64,000 bases of DNA from Propionibacteriaceae bacterium (GTDB taxonomy: Bacteria; Actinomycetota; Actinomycetes; Propionibacteriales; Propionibacteriaceae), in NCBI GenBank assembly GCA_031271975.1, contig JAISUR010000002.1:40908-104907 (forward strand), in the 5' to 3' direction. Within the stretch, counting starts at the first letter, position 1. Every line of letters starts with the position of its first letter. Positions 55,726-63,910 of this stretch are shown here, piece after piece. Below the pieces are notes generated by a model that saw nothing but the letters and a program-made list of their open reading frames with translations, was not told where the DNA came from and ran no database searches. A program made the translations under genes and the position numbers.

Positions 55726-56064
55726 GTGCATGAACTGTCGTTGCTCAAACCCGTTGTCACAGCGGTCGAGCAGGCCTGCGGCGCGGAGCCGGTCCAGGCT
55801 GTGCGTTTGCGCGTCGGTTCGTTGACCGGAGCCGTGCCGGAAGCCTTGGAAGGCTCCTGGCCGATCGCCGTGGCGGGCACACTCTTGGAAGGCGCCACAC
55901 TGGAGTTGGAATGGGTGAACGCGGCTGTGTGGTGCACGCTTTGCGCGGATTGCGTCGAAATCGACGAGTATTTCGCGCTGGCCTGCCCGGCTTGCGGCAC
56001 ACCGACCGGCAGCATCGTGGCCGGACGCGAGTTCGAAGTCGTCTGGGCGGAAACCAAAGACTGA
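55726..56064 (+). CDS. hypA: Hydrogenase nickel-insertion protein HypA
   Basis: Nickel metallochaperone that loads Ni into the large subunit with HypB. 112 aa. The N-terminal nickel site MHE is exact (MHELSLL), and the zinc ribbon has CTLC and CPAC pairs, though the first is followed by ADC, so a third Cys lies close by. The GTG at 55726 has no ribosome site and is preceded by CATAAT 6 nt away, so it is probably leaderless. It is the only hydrogenase gene on the plus strand here: its end stops 5 bp from the end of the maturation protease gene, and it is divergent from the HupK-like gene. Confidence 0.9.
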   Translation: MHELSLLKPVVTAVEQACGAEPVQAVRLRVGSLTGAVPEALEGSWPIAVAGTLLEGATLELEWVNAAVWCTLCADCVEIDEYFALACPACGTPTGSIVAGREFEVVWAETKD

Positions 56065-56069
56065 CCGGG

Positions 56070-56519
56070 CTACTGGTGCCATGAGTCCAACACCTCAATG
56101 GCCTTGGCCACCGCCTCGTCCAGGCTTTCCGCCACCGTTTCGCTCAGCCCCAGCCGGATCTCCACCGATTCGGGTGTGATGCCTACGACTTGGATTTCTT
56201 CCGGCTCGCTCCCCAACAGTCTGGCGGCGGTGAACACATCCAGCAGCCCGACCTGATGCGGGCTGAGCTTGGATTGGAGCATGCGGGGAATCTGGTCCCC
56301 GGTCAAATGCCGCACCTGGCCGGGCACGGGTCCGGCGACGGCGTCCAGAATCAAGAGCTTTTCGGCTTCCTGCACGACCGGGATCAACTCCATGCCGCCG
56401 GTGCCGCCGTCAACATATGCGGCGGCGTCCGGCCGGGCGGCTCGCACCGCTTCGAGCAATGTGATGCCGATCGCGTCGTCGCCCATGATCGGGTTGCCGA
56501 CGGCCAATACTGTGAGCAA
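56070..56519 (-). CDS. hyaD: Hydrogenase maturation endopeptidase (HyaD/HybD type)
   Basis: Nickel-dependent protease that removes the C-terminal tail of the large subunit after metal insertion. 149 aa. Motifs are GNPIMGDDAIG at the N-terminus, DGGTGGMEL, LILDAV and LSPHQVGLLD, which contain the expected Glu/Asp/His nickel contacts. The start is probably the TTG at 56519, giving MLTVLAVGNP; no upstream ATG fits in the 13-bp gap after the cytochrome gene. The target is presumably HyaB, which still carries a 14-residue tail after its last metal ligand. Confidence 0.9.
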   Translation of the reverse strand: MLTVLAVGNPIMGDDAIGITLLEAVRAARPDAAAYVDGGTGGMELIPVVQEAEKLLILDAVAGPVPGQVRHLTGDQIPRMLQSKLSPHQVGLLDVFTAARLLGSEPEEIQVVGITPESVEIRLGLSETVAESLDEAVAKAIEVLDSWHQ

Positions 56520-56532
56520 GGTACCTGCCTAG

Positions 56533-57750
56533 TCAGCCGACCTCGGGCCCGTCCTCCGGCTTCGAGCCGCGGCGGAGCCACACGCTGCCGTTGATCATCG
56601 ACGAGATGCCGCCGTGGCGTTCCATCGAGTCCGCGCGGACCGCCAGGTAGACGTGCATGACCACGAACATCCACAAGGCGAACATCATGCCCGTGTGGAA
56701 CAGCCGGATGGTGGCGATGCCGAACCAATGCGCGGGCAGGGCGGCGAGTTGCCAGATGATGTTGTTCTGGTGGTACAGCCCGAAGAGGGCGAAGCCGGAG
56801 ATCATCTGGAGTCCGCAAGCGCAGTACAGCGCACCATAGGTGAGTTGCTGCAGCGGGTTGTGGGCCATGTAAAGCGGGCCTTCTTCTTTGATCAAGGCAT
56901 AATGCTGCACTACGCCGACCAGGTTCTTCACGTCCCGCTTCTTTTTCAGCGGCCACCATTCCGTCCAGCGCAGATGCGGATCTCGGGCCACAAACGCGGA
57001 AACGACCCTGGTCAGGCCCAGCACGACCCACAGCGCGGCGGCCGAGAAGTGGATCAGCCGGATCCAGCCCATCAAGAAGCCAGAGCTGTCCACGCCGGTC
57101 GCCTCCGGGCCGAAGAACGGGTTCATGATGAAATACCCGGTGCAGCTGAGCGTGAAGATCATCGCCACGTTGATCCAATGCTGGAAGCGCAAGCTGAGGC
57201 TCCAGATTTGGACGCGCACCCAGTCGGCCGCGCCCGGATTGGTAATGCCGCGCGAGATGCCCTCCAAGCCGACGTCGATGAAGCCTTGCATGCGGAACTC
57301 GCCGACTTCGTCGGTCTTCGGGTCGACGAGCGCGGTGGCCACGGCCAGCGGGCGCCAATCGCGCACCGTGACGAAATCGGCGTTGCGGTGCAGCAGGGAG
57401 CGGTCCTTGCGGGAGGTTTTCACTTTCGCGAGCACGTCCTCCAAGTTGCCGCGCATGATGACGACATCGGCCGGCTCCGCATTGTCTTTGAGCGGGAACG
57501 AGCGGCAGCGGGCCACCGTGTAGCGGCGTTCCGGCGTGGCCGGGTCAATATCCGCAGGGTCGGCGGGGGGCGTGATCAGGTCGGGCCGCTGGATCTCCAG
57601 GGCTTCGCGCACGGCCACATCCACCGGATCGTCGGAATCTGCCGGCGCGGCCACGGCGGCGAGCGCCAAAATCCGCCCCTCGCTCATCTTGCTGACGGCG
57701 AATCCGCTGCCGATCTTGATCCGGGGAGACGCCTCGGCCTCGGCGGTCAT
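56533..57750 (-). CDS. hyaC: Hydrogenase b-type cytochrome subunit with a P-type-ATPase-like N-terminal domain
   Basis: Membrane anchor and electron acceptor (to quinone) of the hydrogenase, 405 aa against about 235 in E. coli HyaC. The C-terminal part (about 180-380) has four spans with candidate haem ligands H191 (FQHWIN), H234, H352 (FHTGMM) and H366. The first 160 residues are extra and soluble. They read like a P-type ATPase nucleotide-binding domain: ILALAAVAAPADSDDPVDVAV resembles the AA...DAIDxAI segment, FPLKDNAEPADVVIMRGNLED the F-P ... KGAPE segment, and WRPLAVATALV ... FRMQGFIDVG the GxRSLAVA ... GLLPL segment. No DKTGT or GDGxND motif is present. The start overlaps the end of hyaB by 4 bp. 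Confidence 0.85.
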   Translation of the reverse strand: MTAEAEASPRIKIGSGFAVSKMSEGRILALAAVAAPADSDDPVDVAVREALEIQRPDLITPPADPADIDPATPERRYTVARCRSFPLKDNAEPADVVIMRGNLEDVLAKVKTSRKDRSLLHRNADFVTVRDWRPLAVATALVDPKTDEVGEFRMQGFIDVGLEGISRGITNPGAADWVRVQIWSLSLRFQHWINVAMIFTLSCTGYFIMNPFFGPEATGVDSSGFLMGWIRLIHFSAAALWVVLGLTRVVSAFVARDPHLRWTEWWPLKKKRDVKNLVGVVQHYALIKEEGPLYMAHNPLQQLTYGALYCACGLQMISGFALFGLYHQNNIIWQLAALPAHWFGIATIRLFHTGMMFALWMFVVMHVYLAVRADSMERHGGISSMINGSVWLRRGSKPEDGPEVG

Positions 57751-59525
57751 GACACGACCGCCTGCACTTCGACGCCGTCAGCGTCCAAGACGTGCACCGC
57801 GCAAGACATACACGGGTCGAACGAGTGGATGGTGCGCAACACCTCCACTGGCTTGGTCGGATCGACCAGCGGGTGCTTCCCGTCCCCGGCCAGCGAATGC
57901 TCGTAAGGGCCGATCTGGCCTTGGGCGTCACGCCCGCCTGCCAGCCACGTGGTCGGCACCACGCACTGGTAGTTGGTGATCTTGCCGTTCTCGATGTTCA
58001 CCCAGTGGCTGAGGTTGCCCCGGGCGACTTCCACGAAGGCGTAGCCGGAGCACTGGGCGGCCCACGTCTCCGGATCCCACTTGGACGCGTCGAACACGTC
58101 GATGTCGCCGCCCTGCAGCGCGGCCACGAACTTCGGGAACGTGTAGTTCTTCAACTCGCGGGCCGAAATCACCGACTCGGCGCAGCGGGCGAGGGCTCTT
58201 CCGGCGGTCGAGTTGAGCTGGGCGGCGGTGATGCCGAGCGTGCTCAGGGCGTAATCGACGATCTCTTTGATTTCGGCGTGGCCGCGGGCGTAGCCGACGA
58301 TGAGCCGGGCGAGCGGGCCAACTTGGACGGGTTTGCCGTTGTAGCGCGGAGCTTTGCACCACGTGTACTTGTCTTGTTCGGACTCGTTGAGGAATTTCTT
58401 GCCGCTCGCAGCGTCTTCCTCTGACATGGCGTAGGGCGGGCGCGGCACGATTGCCGGAGTCGGGACCGTCTCGCCGGCCAGCGGCTTCACGCCAACGTCG
58501 CCGCCGGCGTAGGTGTACCACGCCGACGTCGCCCATTCCTCGACCAGGTCGGCGTCGAAGTCTTCGACCCCGCCCAGGTTCATGTCATAAACCACGCCCG
58601 GCTTGAAGTTGTTCTCGCCGATGGCGGCGTCTTTCGGGTTGCCGCCGATCGCCGTCCCGGAAAGGCCGGTGGCGATGAAGTTGGGGCTGGACGCGCCGAT
58701 GTCGAAATACTCCTTGTAAACCCCCACGATCGCGAGCGCGTCCGGAAGATAGCAGCCCTCCACGAACTCCAGAGTCTCGTCGATCCACTTGGAGACCTGG
58801 TCGAGCTGCACCTGGTTGATCGACTCGGAATGCTCCGGGTCAATCGTGCACGCCATGCCGCCGACAAGGAAGTTCGGATGCGGATTCTTGCCGCCGAATG
58901 TGGTGACGATGCGGATCATGGAGCGCTGGAACTCCAACGCGTCCAGATAATGCGCGACGGCCATCAGGTTGGCTTCGGGTGGCAGCTTGTAGGCCGGATG
59001 CCCGATGTAGCCTCCGGAGAAGATGCTCAACTGGCCGGATTCGACCAAGGCCTTGACGGTGTCTTTGACGGCTGTCATCCGCTCCAGCGTGTTGCCTTTC
59101 CACGTCGAGCCGATCGTCTTCGCGAAATCGACCGCTGCCTGCGGGTCGGCCTCGATAGCCGAAGCCGGATCGACGAAGTCGAGGGCGTGCAAGTGGTAGA
59201 AGTGGATCACGTGGTCCTGGATCTCTTGGGCTTCCAGCATGATCTGGCGGATGTTCTTCGCCTGGGTGGGCACATTCGACCCGATGGCGTTTTCGACGGC
59301 CGTGATGGACGCGATGGCGTGCACCGACGTGCAAACCCCGCAGATGCGGCCCACGAAAGCCCACGCGTCGCGCGGGTCGCGGCCCTGCAGGATCGTCTCC
59401 AGGCCGCGGAACTGCGTCGTCTCGGACCAGGCCTTGTCTTTGAGGATCACGCCGCCTTCGGACTCCAACTCGATGCGCAGATGGCCTTCGATGCGGGTGA
59501 TCGGGTCAACAACGATCTTCGCCAT
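57747..59525 (-). CDS. hyaB: [NiFe] uptake hydrogenase large subunit, group 1
   Basis: Catalytic subunit that splits H2, 592 aa as precursor. The NiFe ligands are intact: N-terminal RICGVCTSVH (C62, C65) and C-terminal DPCMSCAVH (C572, C575, H578), followed by 14 residues (VLDADGVEVQAVVS) to be removed by the HyaD-type protease. The N-terminus VVDPITRIEGHLRI and the motif RGLETILQGRDPRDAW are those of membrane-bound group 1 enzymes. It lies 3 bp after hyaA and overlaps hyaC by 4 bp. Export occurs with the small subunit on its Tat signal. Confidence 0.97.
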   Translation of the reverse strand: MAKIVVDPITRIEGHLRIELESEGGVILKDKAWSETTQFRGLETILQGRDPRDAWAFVGRICGVCTSVHAIASITAVENAIGSNVPTQAKNIRQIMLEAQEIQDHVIHFYHLHALDFVDPASAIEADPQAAVDFAKTIGSTWKGNTLERMTAVKDTVKALVESGQLSIFSGGYIGHPAYKLPPEANLMAVAHYLDALEFQRSMIRIVTTFGGKNPHPNFLVGGMACTIDPEHSESINQVQLDQVSKWIDETLEFVEGCYLPDALAIVGVYKEYFDIGASSPNFIATGLSGTAIGGNPKDAAIGENNFKPGVVYDMNLGGVEDFDADLVEEWATSAWYTYAGGDVGVKPLAGETVPTPAIVPRPPYAMSEEDAASGKKFLNESEQDKYTWCKAPRYNGKPVQVGPLARLIVGYARGHAEIKEIVDYALSTLGITAAQLNSTAGRALARCAESVISARELKNYTFPKFVAALQGGDIDVFDASKWDPETWAAQCSGYAFVEVARGNLSHWVNIENGKITNYQCVVPTTWLAGGRDAQGQIGPYEHSLAGDGKHPLVDPTKPVEVLRTIHSFDPCMSCAVHVLDADGVEVQAVVS

Positions 59526-59528
59526 GGC

Positions 59529-60773
59529 TCACTCCTCACTTTCCCCGGCTTCGGCGGCCCGCTTGGGCGCCGCCTCTGGTTCATCGGCCGCCTTGCCAGT
59601 GGCGCGTTTCGGATCGGGCAGCAGTACTTTTCCGTCACCGAAGGCGGCCAGCGGCTCAGCTTTCTCGGCGGCGCGTTTCCCGGCGGCGTGCCGGATAGCC
59701 GTCAGGCCGGCGTGGACGCCCACGCCCGCGACCGTGGCGCCGAGCAGGCCCCAGCCGACTTTCTCCGCGGTCGCCTCGATGCCGAGGCCGCCGACGTTGG
59801 GCAGCGTCTGGTAGAACGGCGTGAACTTGTCGAAGAACTCTTTTTCCGTGCAGCCGATGCAGGGGTGTCCCGCGCCGATCGGCCAGGAGGTGTGCATGTT
59901 CCACTGGATGATCGGGCATGCCGAGAACGTCGACGGGCCTTTGCAGCCGACTTCGTAGAGGCACCAGCCGTTGCGGGCCCCTTCGTCGTCGAAGTAGCGC
60001 ACATATTGGCCGGCGTCGAAATGCGCCCGGCGCGGGCACGAGTCGTGGATGCGCTGGTCGTAGGCGAACAGCGGGCGGCCTTCGGCGTCCAGCTTGGGGA
60101 TGGTGCCGTGGGTCAGGTAGTAGGCGACCGTGGCGGTGATTACCTCGCCGATGGGGGGGCAGCCGGCCACGTTGACGATGGGCTTGTCCTTGATGATGTC
60201 GCCCACGCCGCGGGCCGATGTCGGATTCGGGTAGGACGCCTGCACGCCGCCCCAAACCGAGCACGCGCCGACGGCGAGGATCGCGACGGCGTTCTTGGCG
60301 GCGTCACGCAGCACGGTCTCGGCCGATTCGCCGCCGATGGTGCAGTAGATGCCGTCGTCGCCAACCGGGATCGAGCCGTTGACGACCAAGATGTGCGGCT
60401 TTTCGTTTGCTTCTTTCAGCGCGGCGTTCGCACCGTCGCCGGAGGCCCACATGACGGCTTCCTGATACTCGACGGACAGCAGCCGCAGCACGACTTCTTC
60501 CACCGTCGTGCCGCCGGACCGCAGCGCGGACTCGACGCAGCCGGTGCACTCCTGCAGTTGGAGCCACACGACGACGGGCTTTTCTTGGGATTCGAGAGTT
60601 TCCGCGATCACTTCCGCGGCCACGGCCTTGTCGGAGTTGAGCAAGGCGGGGCCAGCGGCGAAGATGCCCGCCAGCCAGCTACAGTATTTGAGGAAATCGC
60701 GTCTCTTGACGCCGGTGCGGGCAAGTTCTTCGCCCAAGGTGGGAGATTGCCAGCCGTCCATCTGATACGTCAT
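59529..60773 (-). CDS. hyaA: [NiFe] uptake hydrogenase small subunit with Tat signal
   Basis: Electron-transfer subunit with three Fe-S clusters, 414 aa from the ATG at 60773 (ribosome site AAGGAT). A longer frame upstream would hide the signal. The twin-arginine signal is RRDFLK (R24, R25), with cleavage near residue 53. The proximal cluster starts ECTGCVES (C76, C79). GACSVWGG and AGCPPIGE supply its other ligands, and the medial and distal clusters are in HDSCPRR, CLYEVGCKGPSTFSAC and PCIGC. The two extra cysteines of O2-tolerant enzymes (ECTCC and WGC) are absent. A C-terminal span (about 339-360) is followed by an unusual 54-residue Ala/Lys/Glu-rich tail. Confidence 0.95.
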   Translation of the reverse strand: MTYQMDGWQSPTLGEELARTGVKRRDFLKYCSWLAGIFAAGPALLNSDKAVAAEVIAETLESQEKPVVVWLQLQECTGCVESALRSGGTTVEEVVLRLLSVEYQEAVMWASGDGANAALKEANEKPHILVVNGSIPVGDDGIYCTIGGESAETVLRDAAKNAVAILAVGACSVWGGVQASYPNPTSARGVGDIIKDKPIVNVAGCPPIGEVITATVAYYLTHGTIPKLDAEGRPLFAYDQRIHDSCPRRAHFDAGQYVRYFDDEGARNGWCLYEVGCKGPSTFSACPIIQWNMHTSWPIGAGHPCIGCTEKEFFDKFTPFYQTLPNVGGLGIEATAEKVGWGLLGATVAGVGVHAGLTAIRHAAGKRAAEKAEPLAAFGDGKVLLPDPKRATGKAADEPEAAPKRAAEAGESEE

Positions 60774-60827
60774 CCGAACACCATCCTTTCGGCCGCGAGC
60801 AGCAGCGCTCGTGGAGTACCTGGGGTG

Positions 60828-60865
60828 AGCATAGCGGAGAAGCGCCAAGCCGGAACGCTTTCCGG
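60828..60865 (-). promoter_or_regulatory. Putative hya promoter and upstream palindrome
   Basis: On the minus strand, a TATGCT -10 box (60833 to 60828) lies 54 nt before the hyaA start. Upstream, the perfect palindrome CCGGAA-CGCT-TTCCGG (60850-60865) covers the -35 position. It may be a regulator site for the hydrogenase operon or, less likely, the transcript end of rsfS, which stops 26 bp upstream. Confidence 0.45.
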
Positions 60866-60891
60866 GGTGCCATTTCTACGCACAAGTTCCA

Positions 60892-61248
60892 CTAAGCATC
60901 TAGCTTGATCACCGGGCAGTCTTTCCACAGCCGCTCCAGGGAATACAGGGCGCGTTCCTCGGAGTGCTGCACGTGGATGACGACGTCAAGGTAATCCAGC
61001 AGTACCCAGCGGTTGTCGCGCCCGCCTTCGCGCCGCGTCGGCTTGAGTTTGCGTTTCAGCAGCGCTTCTTCTATGCCGTCCACGATGGCGCCGACTTGGC
61101 GTTCATTGCCGGCGGACACGATGAGGAAGATGTCCGTGATGGCGAGCCGCTCCGAAACGTCGAAGGCGACTGGGTCTTGGGCCAGCTTGTCGGCGGCGGC
61201 GGCCGCTGCCCAGCGGGCGATTTCGATGGAGTGTTCGGCTGCGCTCAC
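60892..61248 (-). CDS. rsfS: Ribosomal silencing factor RsfS
   Basis: Binds L14 of the large ribosomal subunit and blocks subunit joining in starved cells. 118 aa. The family core is seen in [39 protein letters not shown] and the C-terminal [14 protein letters not shown] ... [10 protein letters not shown]. The GTG start at 61248 overlaps the nadD stop by 4 bp, the usual nadD-rsfS pairing in actinobacteria, so the two are translationally coupled. Confidence 0.93.
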   Translation of the reverse strand: MSAAEHSIEIARWAAAAAADKLAQDPVAFDVSERLAITDIFLIVSAGNERQVGAIVDGIEEALLKRKLKPTRREGGRDNRWVLLDYLDVVIHVQHSEERALYSLERLWKDCPVIKLDA

Positions 61249-61883
61249 CGGTAGAGCCCCCGTTTCGCGATGTACTGCACGATGCCGTCGGGCACCAAGT
61301 ACCAGATCGGCAGCCCCGCGGCGACGCGCTTGCGGCAGTCCGTGGACGATATGGCCAAGGCGGGCACTTCGACGAGCGTTACCCTGTCTTCCGGCAATGA
61401 GGAGACCAGCCCCGGGTCCATCGTCACTCCGGGCCGGGAGACGCCGACGAAGTGAGCCAGGTCAAACAACTCCGCGGCGCCGCGCCAAGAGAAGATGCCC
61501 GCCAATGCGTCGGCTCCAGTGATGAAGAACAAATCAAGCTCGGGCCCGCGCAGCCCGCGCATGTCGCGCAGCGTGTCGACCGTGTACGTGGGGCCTTCGC
61601 GCTCGATGTCGACGCGGCTGACGGAGAAGCGCGGATTGGACGCGGTCGCGATCGTGGTCATCAAATACCGGTCTTCGGCGCGGGACACTTGCTTGTCGGC
61701 CTTTTGCCAGGGCTGCCCGGTCGGCACGAAGACGACTTCGTCAAGGTCAAACAGCGCTTGCACTTCGGACGCCGCCACCAAGTGCCCGTTGTGAATGGGG
61801 TCGAACGTGCCGCCCATGACTCCGAGCCGCAGCCGTGAAGTGTCGGCGGGCTCTCGTGCGATAGGCGTCTCAGTTTCGTTCAT
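61245..61883 (-). CDS. nadD: Nicotinate-nucleotide adenylyltransferase
   Basis: Transfers AMP from ATP to nicotinate mononucleotide in NAD synthesis. 212 aa. The nucleotidyltransferase motif [12 protein letters not shown] is at about residues 24-35, and the second motif is [11 protein letters not shown] (ISSTxxR type) near the C-terminus. The ATG at 61883 is the first in frame. A 14-bp tandem repeat begins 41 bp upstream, between this gene and the DUF222/HNH gene, where its promoter should lie. Confidence 0.95.
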   Translation of the reverse strand: MNETETPIAREPADTSRLRLGVMGGTFDPIHNGHLVAASEVQALFDLDEVVFVPTGQPWQKADKQVSRAEDRYLMTTIATASNPRFSVSRVDIEREGPTYTVDTLRDMRGLRGPELDLFFITGADALAGIFSWRGAAELFDLAHFVGVSRPGVTMDPGLVSSLPEDRVTLVEVPALAISSTDCRKRVAAGLPIWYLVPDGIVQYIAKRGLYR

Positions 61884-61924
61884 GAGCAGGAGTGTAGTCG
61901 TGTGGTTGTAGTCGCGTGGTCACC

Positions 61925-62022
61925 GTGGTCTGCCCGCAGTGGTTTGCCCGCAGTGGTCTGCCCACAGTGGTCTGCCCGCAGTGGTTTGCCCATAGTGGTC
62001 TGCCCACAGTGGTCTGCCCACA
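61925..62022. repeat. Minisatellite, 7 units of 14 bp
   Basis: Seven head-to-tail copies of GTGGTYTGCCCRYA (unit 1 GTGGTCTGCCCGCA), differing only at three positions, followed by a partial unit GTCACGTGGTC. The left flank (about 61895-61924) has more decayed GTGGT-rich copies. It lies in the 160-bp gap between nadD and the DUF222/HNH gene. Units of this kind change number by slippage. Confidence 0.95.
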
Positions 62023-62043
62023 GTCACGTGGTCGCTCCCGCCT

Positions 62044-63615
62044 CTAACACAACGCCGGTCGCTCAGCGCCGTCTCGCCCAGATTCGCCTGTCTGGACTCC
62101 TCGGGCGTTGCCATGGCTGGCTGCGTCGTCCCGCAGCCGGAAACGTTGGTGCCGCTGCGGACTTCGATCCCGATAACTGCTCGGTGGGATCACTTCCGGT
62201 ATCCCGTCGTCCCCGATGCGCAAGACCCACTGGTCCCTCGGCCCAGATGTCGACGGCTCAATGACGCCGTGATGATGCCTGCAAAGCGAGGCCAAGTTGT
62301 CCAGCGATGTCGCCCCTCCCACTTGCCAGGGAAGAATGTGGTGGGCCTCGCAATTGGATGGCCCAACGTCGCAACCGGGGAAGACGCACCCGCCGTCCCG
62401 CAAGTTGAGCGCATTTCGAATGCCGGGCGTCACCAAGCGATTGGCCCGCCCCACGTCAAGGACCTCAGACCGCGTCCCGAGCACCACCGGCACGATCTCC
62501 GCGTCGCAGCACAGCATCCGCAACTCGGCGGCGCTGATCGGCGACTCGTTGACCGTCCCGCACCCCGCGCCAACCATCAACGCTGGATCAGGAACGCCGC
62601 CCTCCGCGTGCCGCACCCGGACATCCTTGGAATCGACCGGCCCGGGCTTCGTCACTGGCAGCCCAGCCTTCCGGGCCTGCTTGGCCAGCTCGTCGTAGCG
62701 CATGACGGCGATGATCTTGGGCCGATCCCCGCCGTTGGAAGGCGCTGATTTCTTGGCTTGCACATCGCGAATCAGGGAGAGCAGCGCGTCCGCACCCAAC
62801 TGGGGCCCGCTCGCCAGGCTCCCGTCCGGATTGGCCGCTTCAAGCTTGTTTCGCTTCGTGAATTGCTTGTATGAATCGATGCACGCGCGGAACTCGGCGG
62901 CTTCCAGATCGGGGAGCGCACCTTGGAAGCGGGTGATGCCGTTGTCGCTGGGGGAGAAGCTTAGGCTGCGGTTCTTCCACGCGTTCGCCCGCCGCCGCTG
63001 CAGCAATTGCTCGTGCGTCTCCACCGGCTCCGGGCAGACTCCCGCCAACACCTTCCGGGCGGCTTTTCGGATCCCGCCCGGATCCGTGTTCTCGCCCAAC
63101 TCCACGAAAAGCACCTCGGCCTTGGCTTTCTGATCTGGAGTGAGCTGGACGGGCAGGTCGTCCAGTTGCCTGCCGATCACGCGCGCTTGCTCCATCGTGA
63201 GGTCGCCTGCCAGGGCGGCCTGCTTCACTTTGGGGTGTTTGGCCAGATCCTTGCCGTCGAACACCTCGCGCTTGGCCTGTTTCGAATCCTGCTTGCCGTC
63301 CAGCGCCATGTAGGAGGCCAGGGGAGTGCCCAGCAGACGCATGCAGACGTCCGTTTTGTCCGCCGCGGCGACTATCGTCAGGCACAACGCTTCGGCCCGC
63401 CGCTTGGCCTCCTGCGCGGCGCGGATCGCCGCCAACAGATCCTCAGGCGCGAGGCGCTCCCACTCGAAGGCGCACCCGTCCAATGCGGCGCAAACGCGCT
63501 GCACGGCCTGCGCCCCAACGCCGGGGACACCGCGACCCGGACGCCCACCCGGCCGCGCAACCGGGCCAAGCCTTCCAGCTTGAGGCCTCACTCGGCCGGG
63601 CAACGTCGCGTTCAT
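62044..63615 (-). CDS. DUF222/HNH endonuclease-domain protein
   Basis: 523 aa, a member of the actinobacterial DUF222 family that ends in an HNH nuclease domain (as in mycobacterial 13E12 repeat proteins). DUF222 covers about 40-350. The HNH motif is CEAHHILPWQVGG ... NLASLCRHHH, preceded by the zinc pair VFPGC / GPSNC. The ATG at 63615 is chosen because it lies 7 nt after a TAGAAT -10 box with no ribosome site (leaderless); in-frame starts nine and 42 nt further out are alternatives. The C-terminal tail after the HNH is basic and low in order. Cellular role unknown; these genes spread within actinobacterial genomes in many copies. Confidence 0.85.
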   Translation of the reverse strand: MNATLPGRVRPQAGRLGPVARPGGRPGRGVPGVGAQAVQRVCAALDGCAFEWERLAPEDLLAAIRAAQEAKRRAEALCLTIVAAADKTDVCMRLLGTPLASYMALDGKQDSKQAKREVFDGKDLAKHPKVKQAALAGDLTMEQARVIGRQLDDLPVQLTPDQKAKAEVLFVELGENTDPGGIRKAARKVLAGVCPEPVETHEQLLQRRRANAWKNRSLSFSPSDNGITRFQGALPDLEAAEFRACIDSYKQFTKRNKLEAANPDGSLASGPQLGADALLSLIRDVQAKKSAPSNGGDRPKIIAVMRYDELAKQARKAGLPVTKPGPVDSKDVRVRHAEGGVPDPALMVGAGCGTVNESPISAAELRMLCCDAEIVPVVLGTRSEVLDVGRANRLVTPGIRNALNLRDGGCVFPGCDVGPSNCEAHHILPWQVGGATSLDNLASLCRHHHGVIEPSTSGPRDQWVLRIGDDGIPEVIPPSSYRDRSPQRHQRFRLRDDAASHGNARGVQTGESGRDGAERPALC

Positions 63616-63622
63616 GCCACAC

Positions 63623-63651
63623 ATTCTATGTGAACAAAAATCTGAATGCAA
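63623..63651 (-). promoter_or_regulatory. Promoter of the DUF222/HNH gene
   Basis: On the minus strand TTGCAT (63651 to 63646), a 17-bp spacer, TAGAAT (63628 to 63623), then 7 nt to the ATG at 63615. It is one of the best-spaced promoters in the window and predicts a leaderless mRNA. Confidence 0.65.
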
Positions 63652-63910
63652 CTTCAATCAAACAGTTCAGCGAATAGTGAAAAGCCCGCTGACAAGGCAA
63701 TATAAAGACATGAGAAACTGTCCTAGGGTGCATGATAAGCTGCTTTTGGGTGATCTGCGGGCAGGGGATGGGCTGGGGAGCCGCGACTGTTGGAACACGC
63801 GCTGAGTTTCTACTTTGGTGGGCTGCGGTGGTGGGACTGCGAGCATCAATTTTTTTGTCCATGGCTGCTGGCACACTTGACGGTAAGGGAAACGGGACGG
63901 AGGTTACGCC
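63652..63910. other. Gene-free stretch before the last gene
   Basis: About 260 bp, richer in A+T than the flanks. It holds overlapping short frames on both strands that look like chance, a T-run (TTTTTTT at about 63850) and a TTGACG at 63877 without a matching -10. I see no RNA gene or repeat in it. Confidence 0.5.

Noticed and set aside
59529..60848. Longer start for the hydrogenase small subunit at 60848
   Set aside because: It adds 25 residues before the Tat signal with no ribosome site; ATG 60773 has AAGGAT and a normal Tat leader.
58830..60908. A 692-codon plus-strand frame across the hydrogenase genes
   Set aside because: Antisense to hyaA and hyaB, which have intact metal motifs; the translation has no recognisable domain.
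61925..62022. CRISPR array at the 14-bp repeats
   Set aside because: Units are contiguous with no spacers, far shorter than CRISPR repeats, and there are no cas genes.
61902..62264. A 120-codon plus-strand frame through the minisatellite
   Set aside because: Its repeat-derived sequence has no ribosome site and the frame runs antisense into the DUF222/HNH gene.
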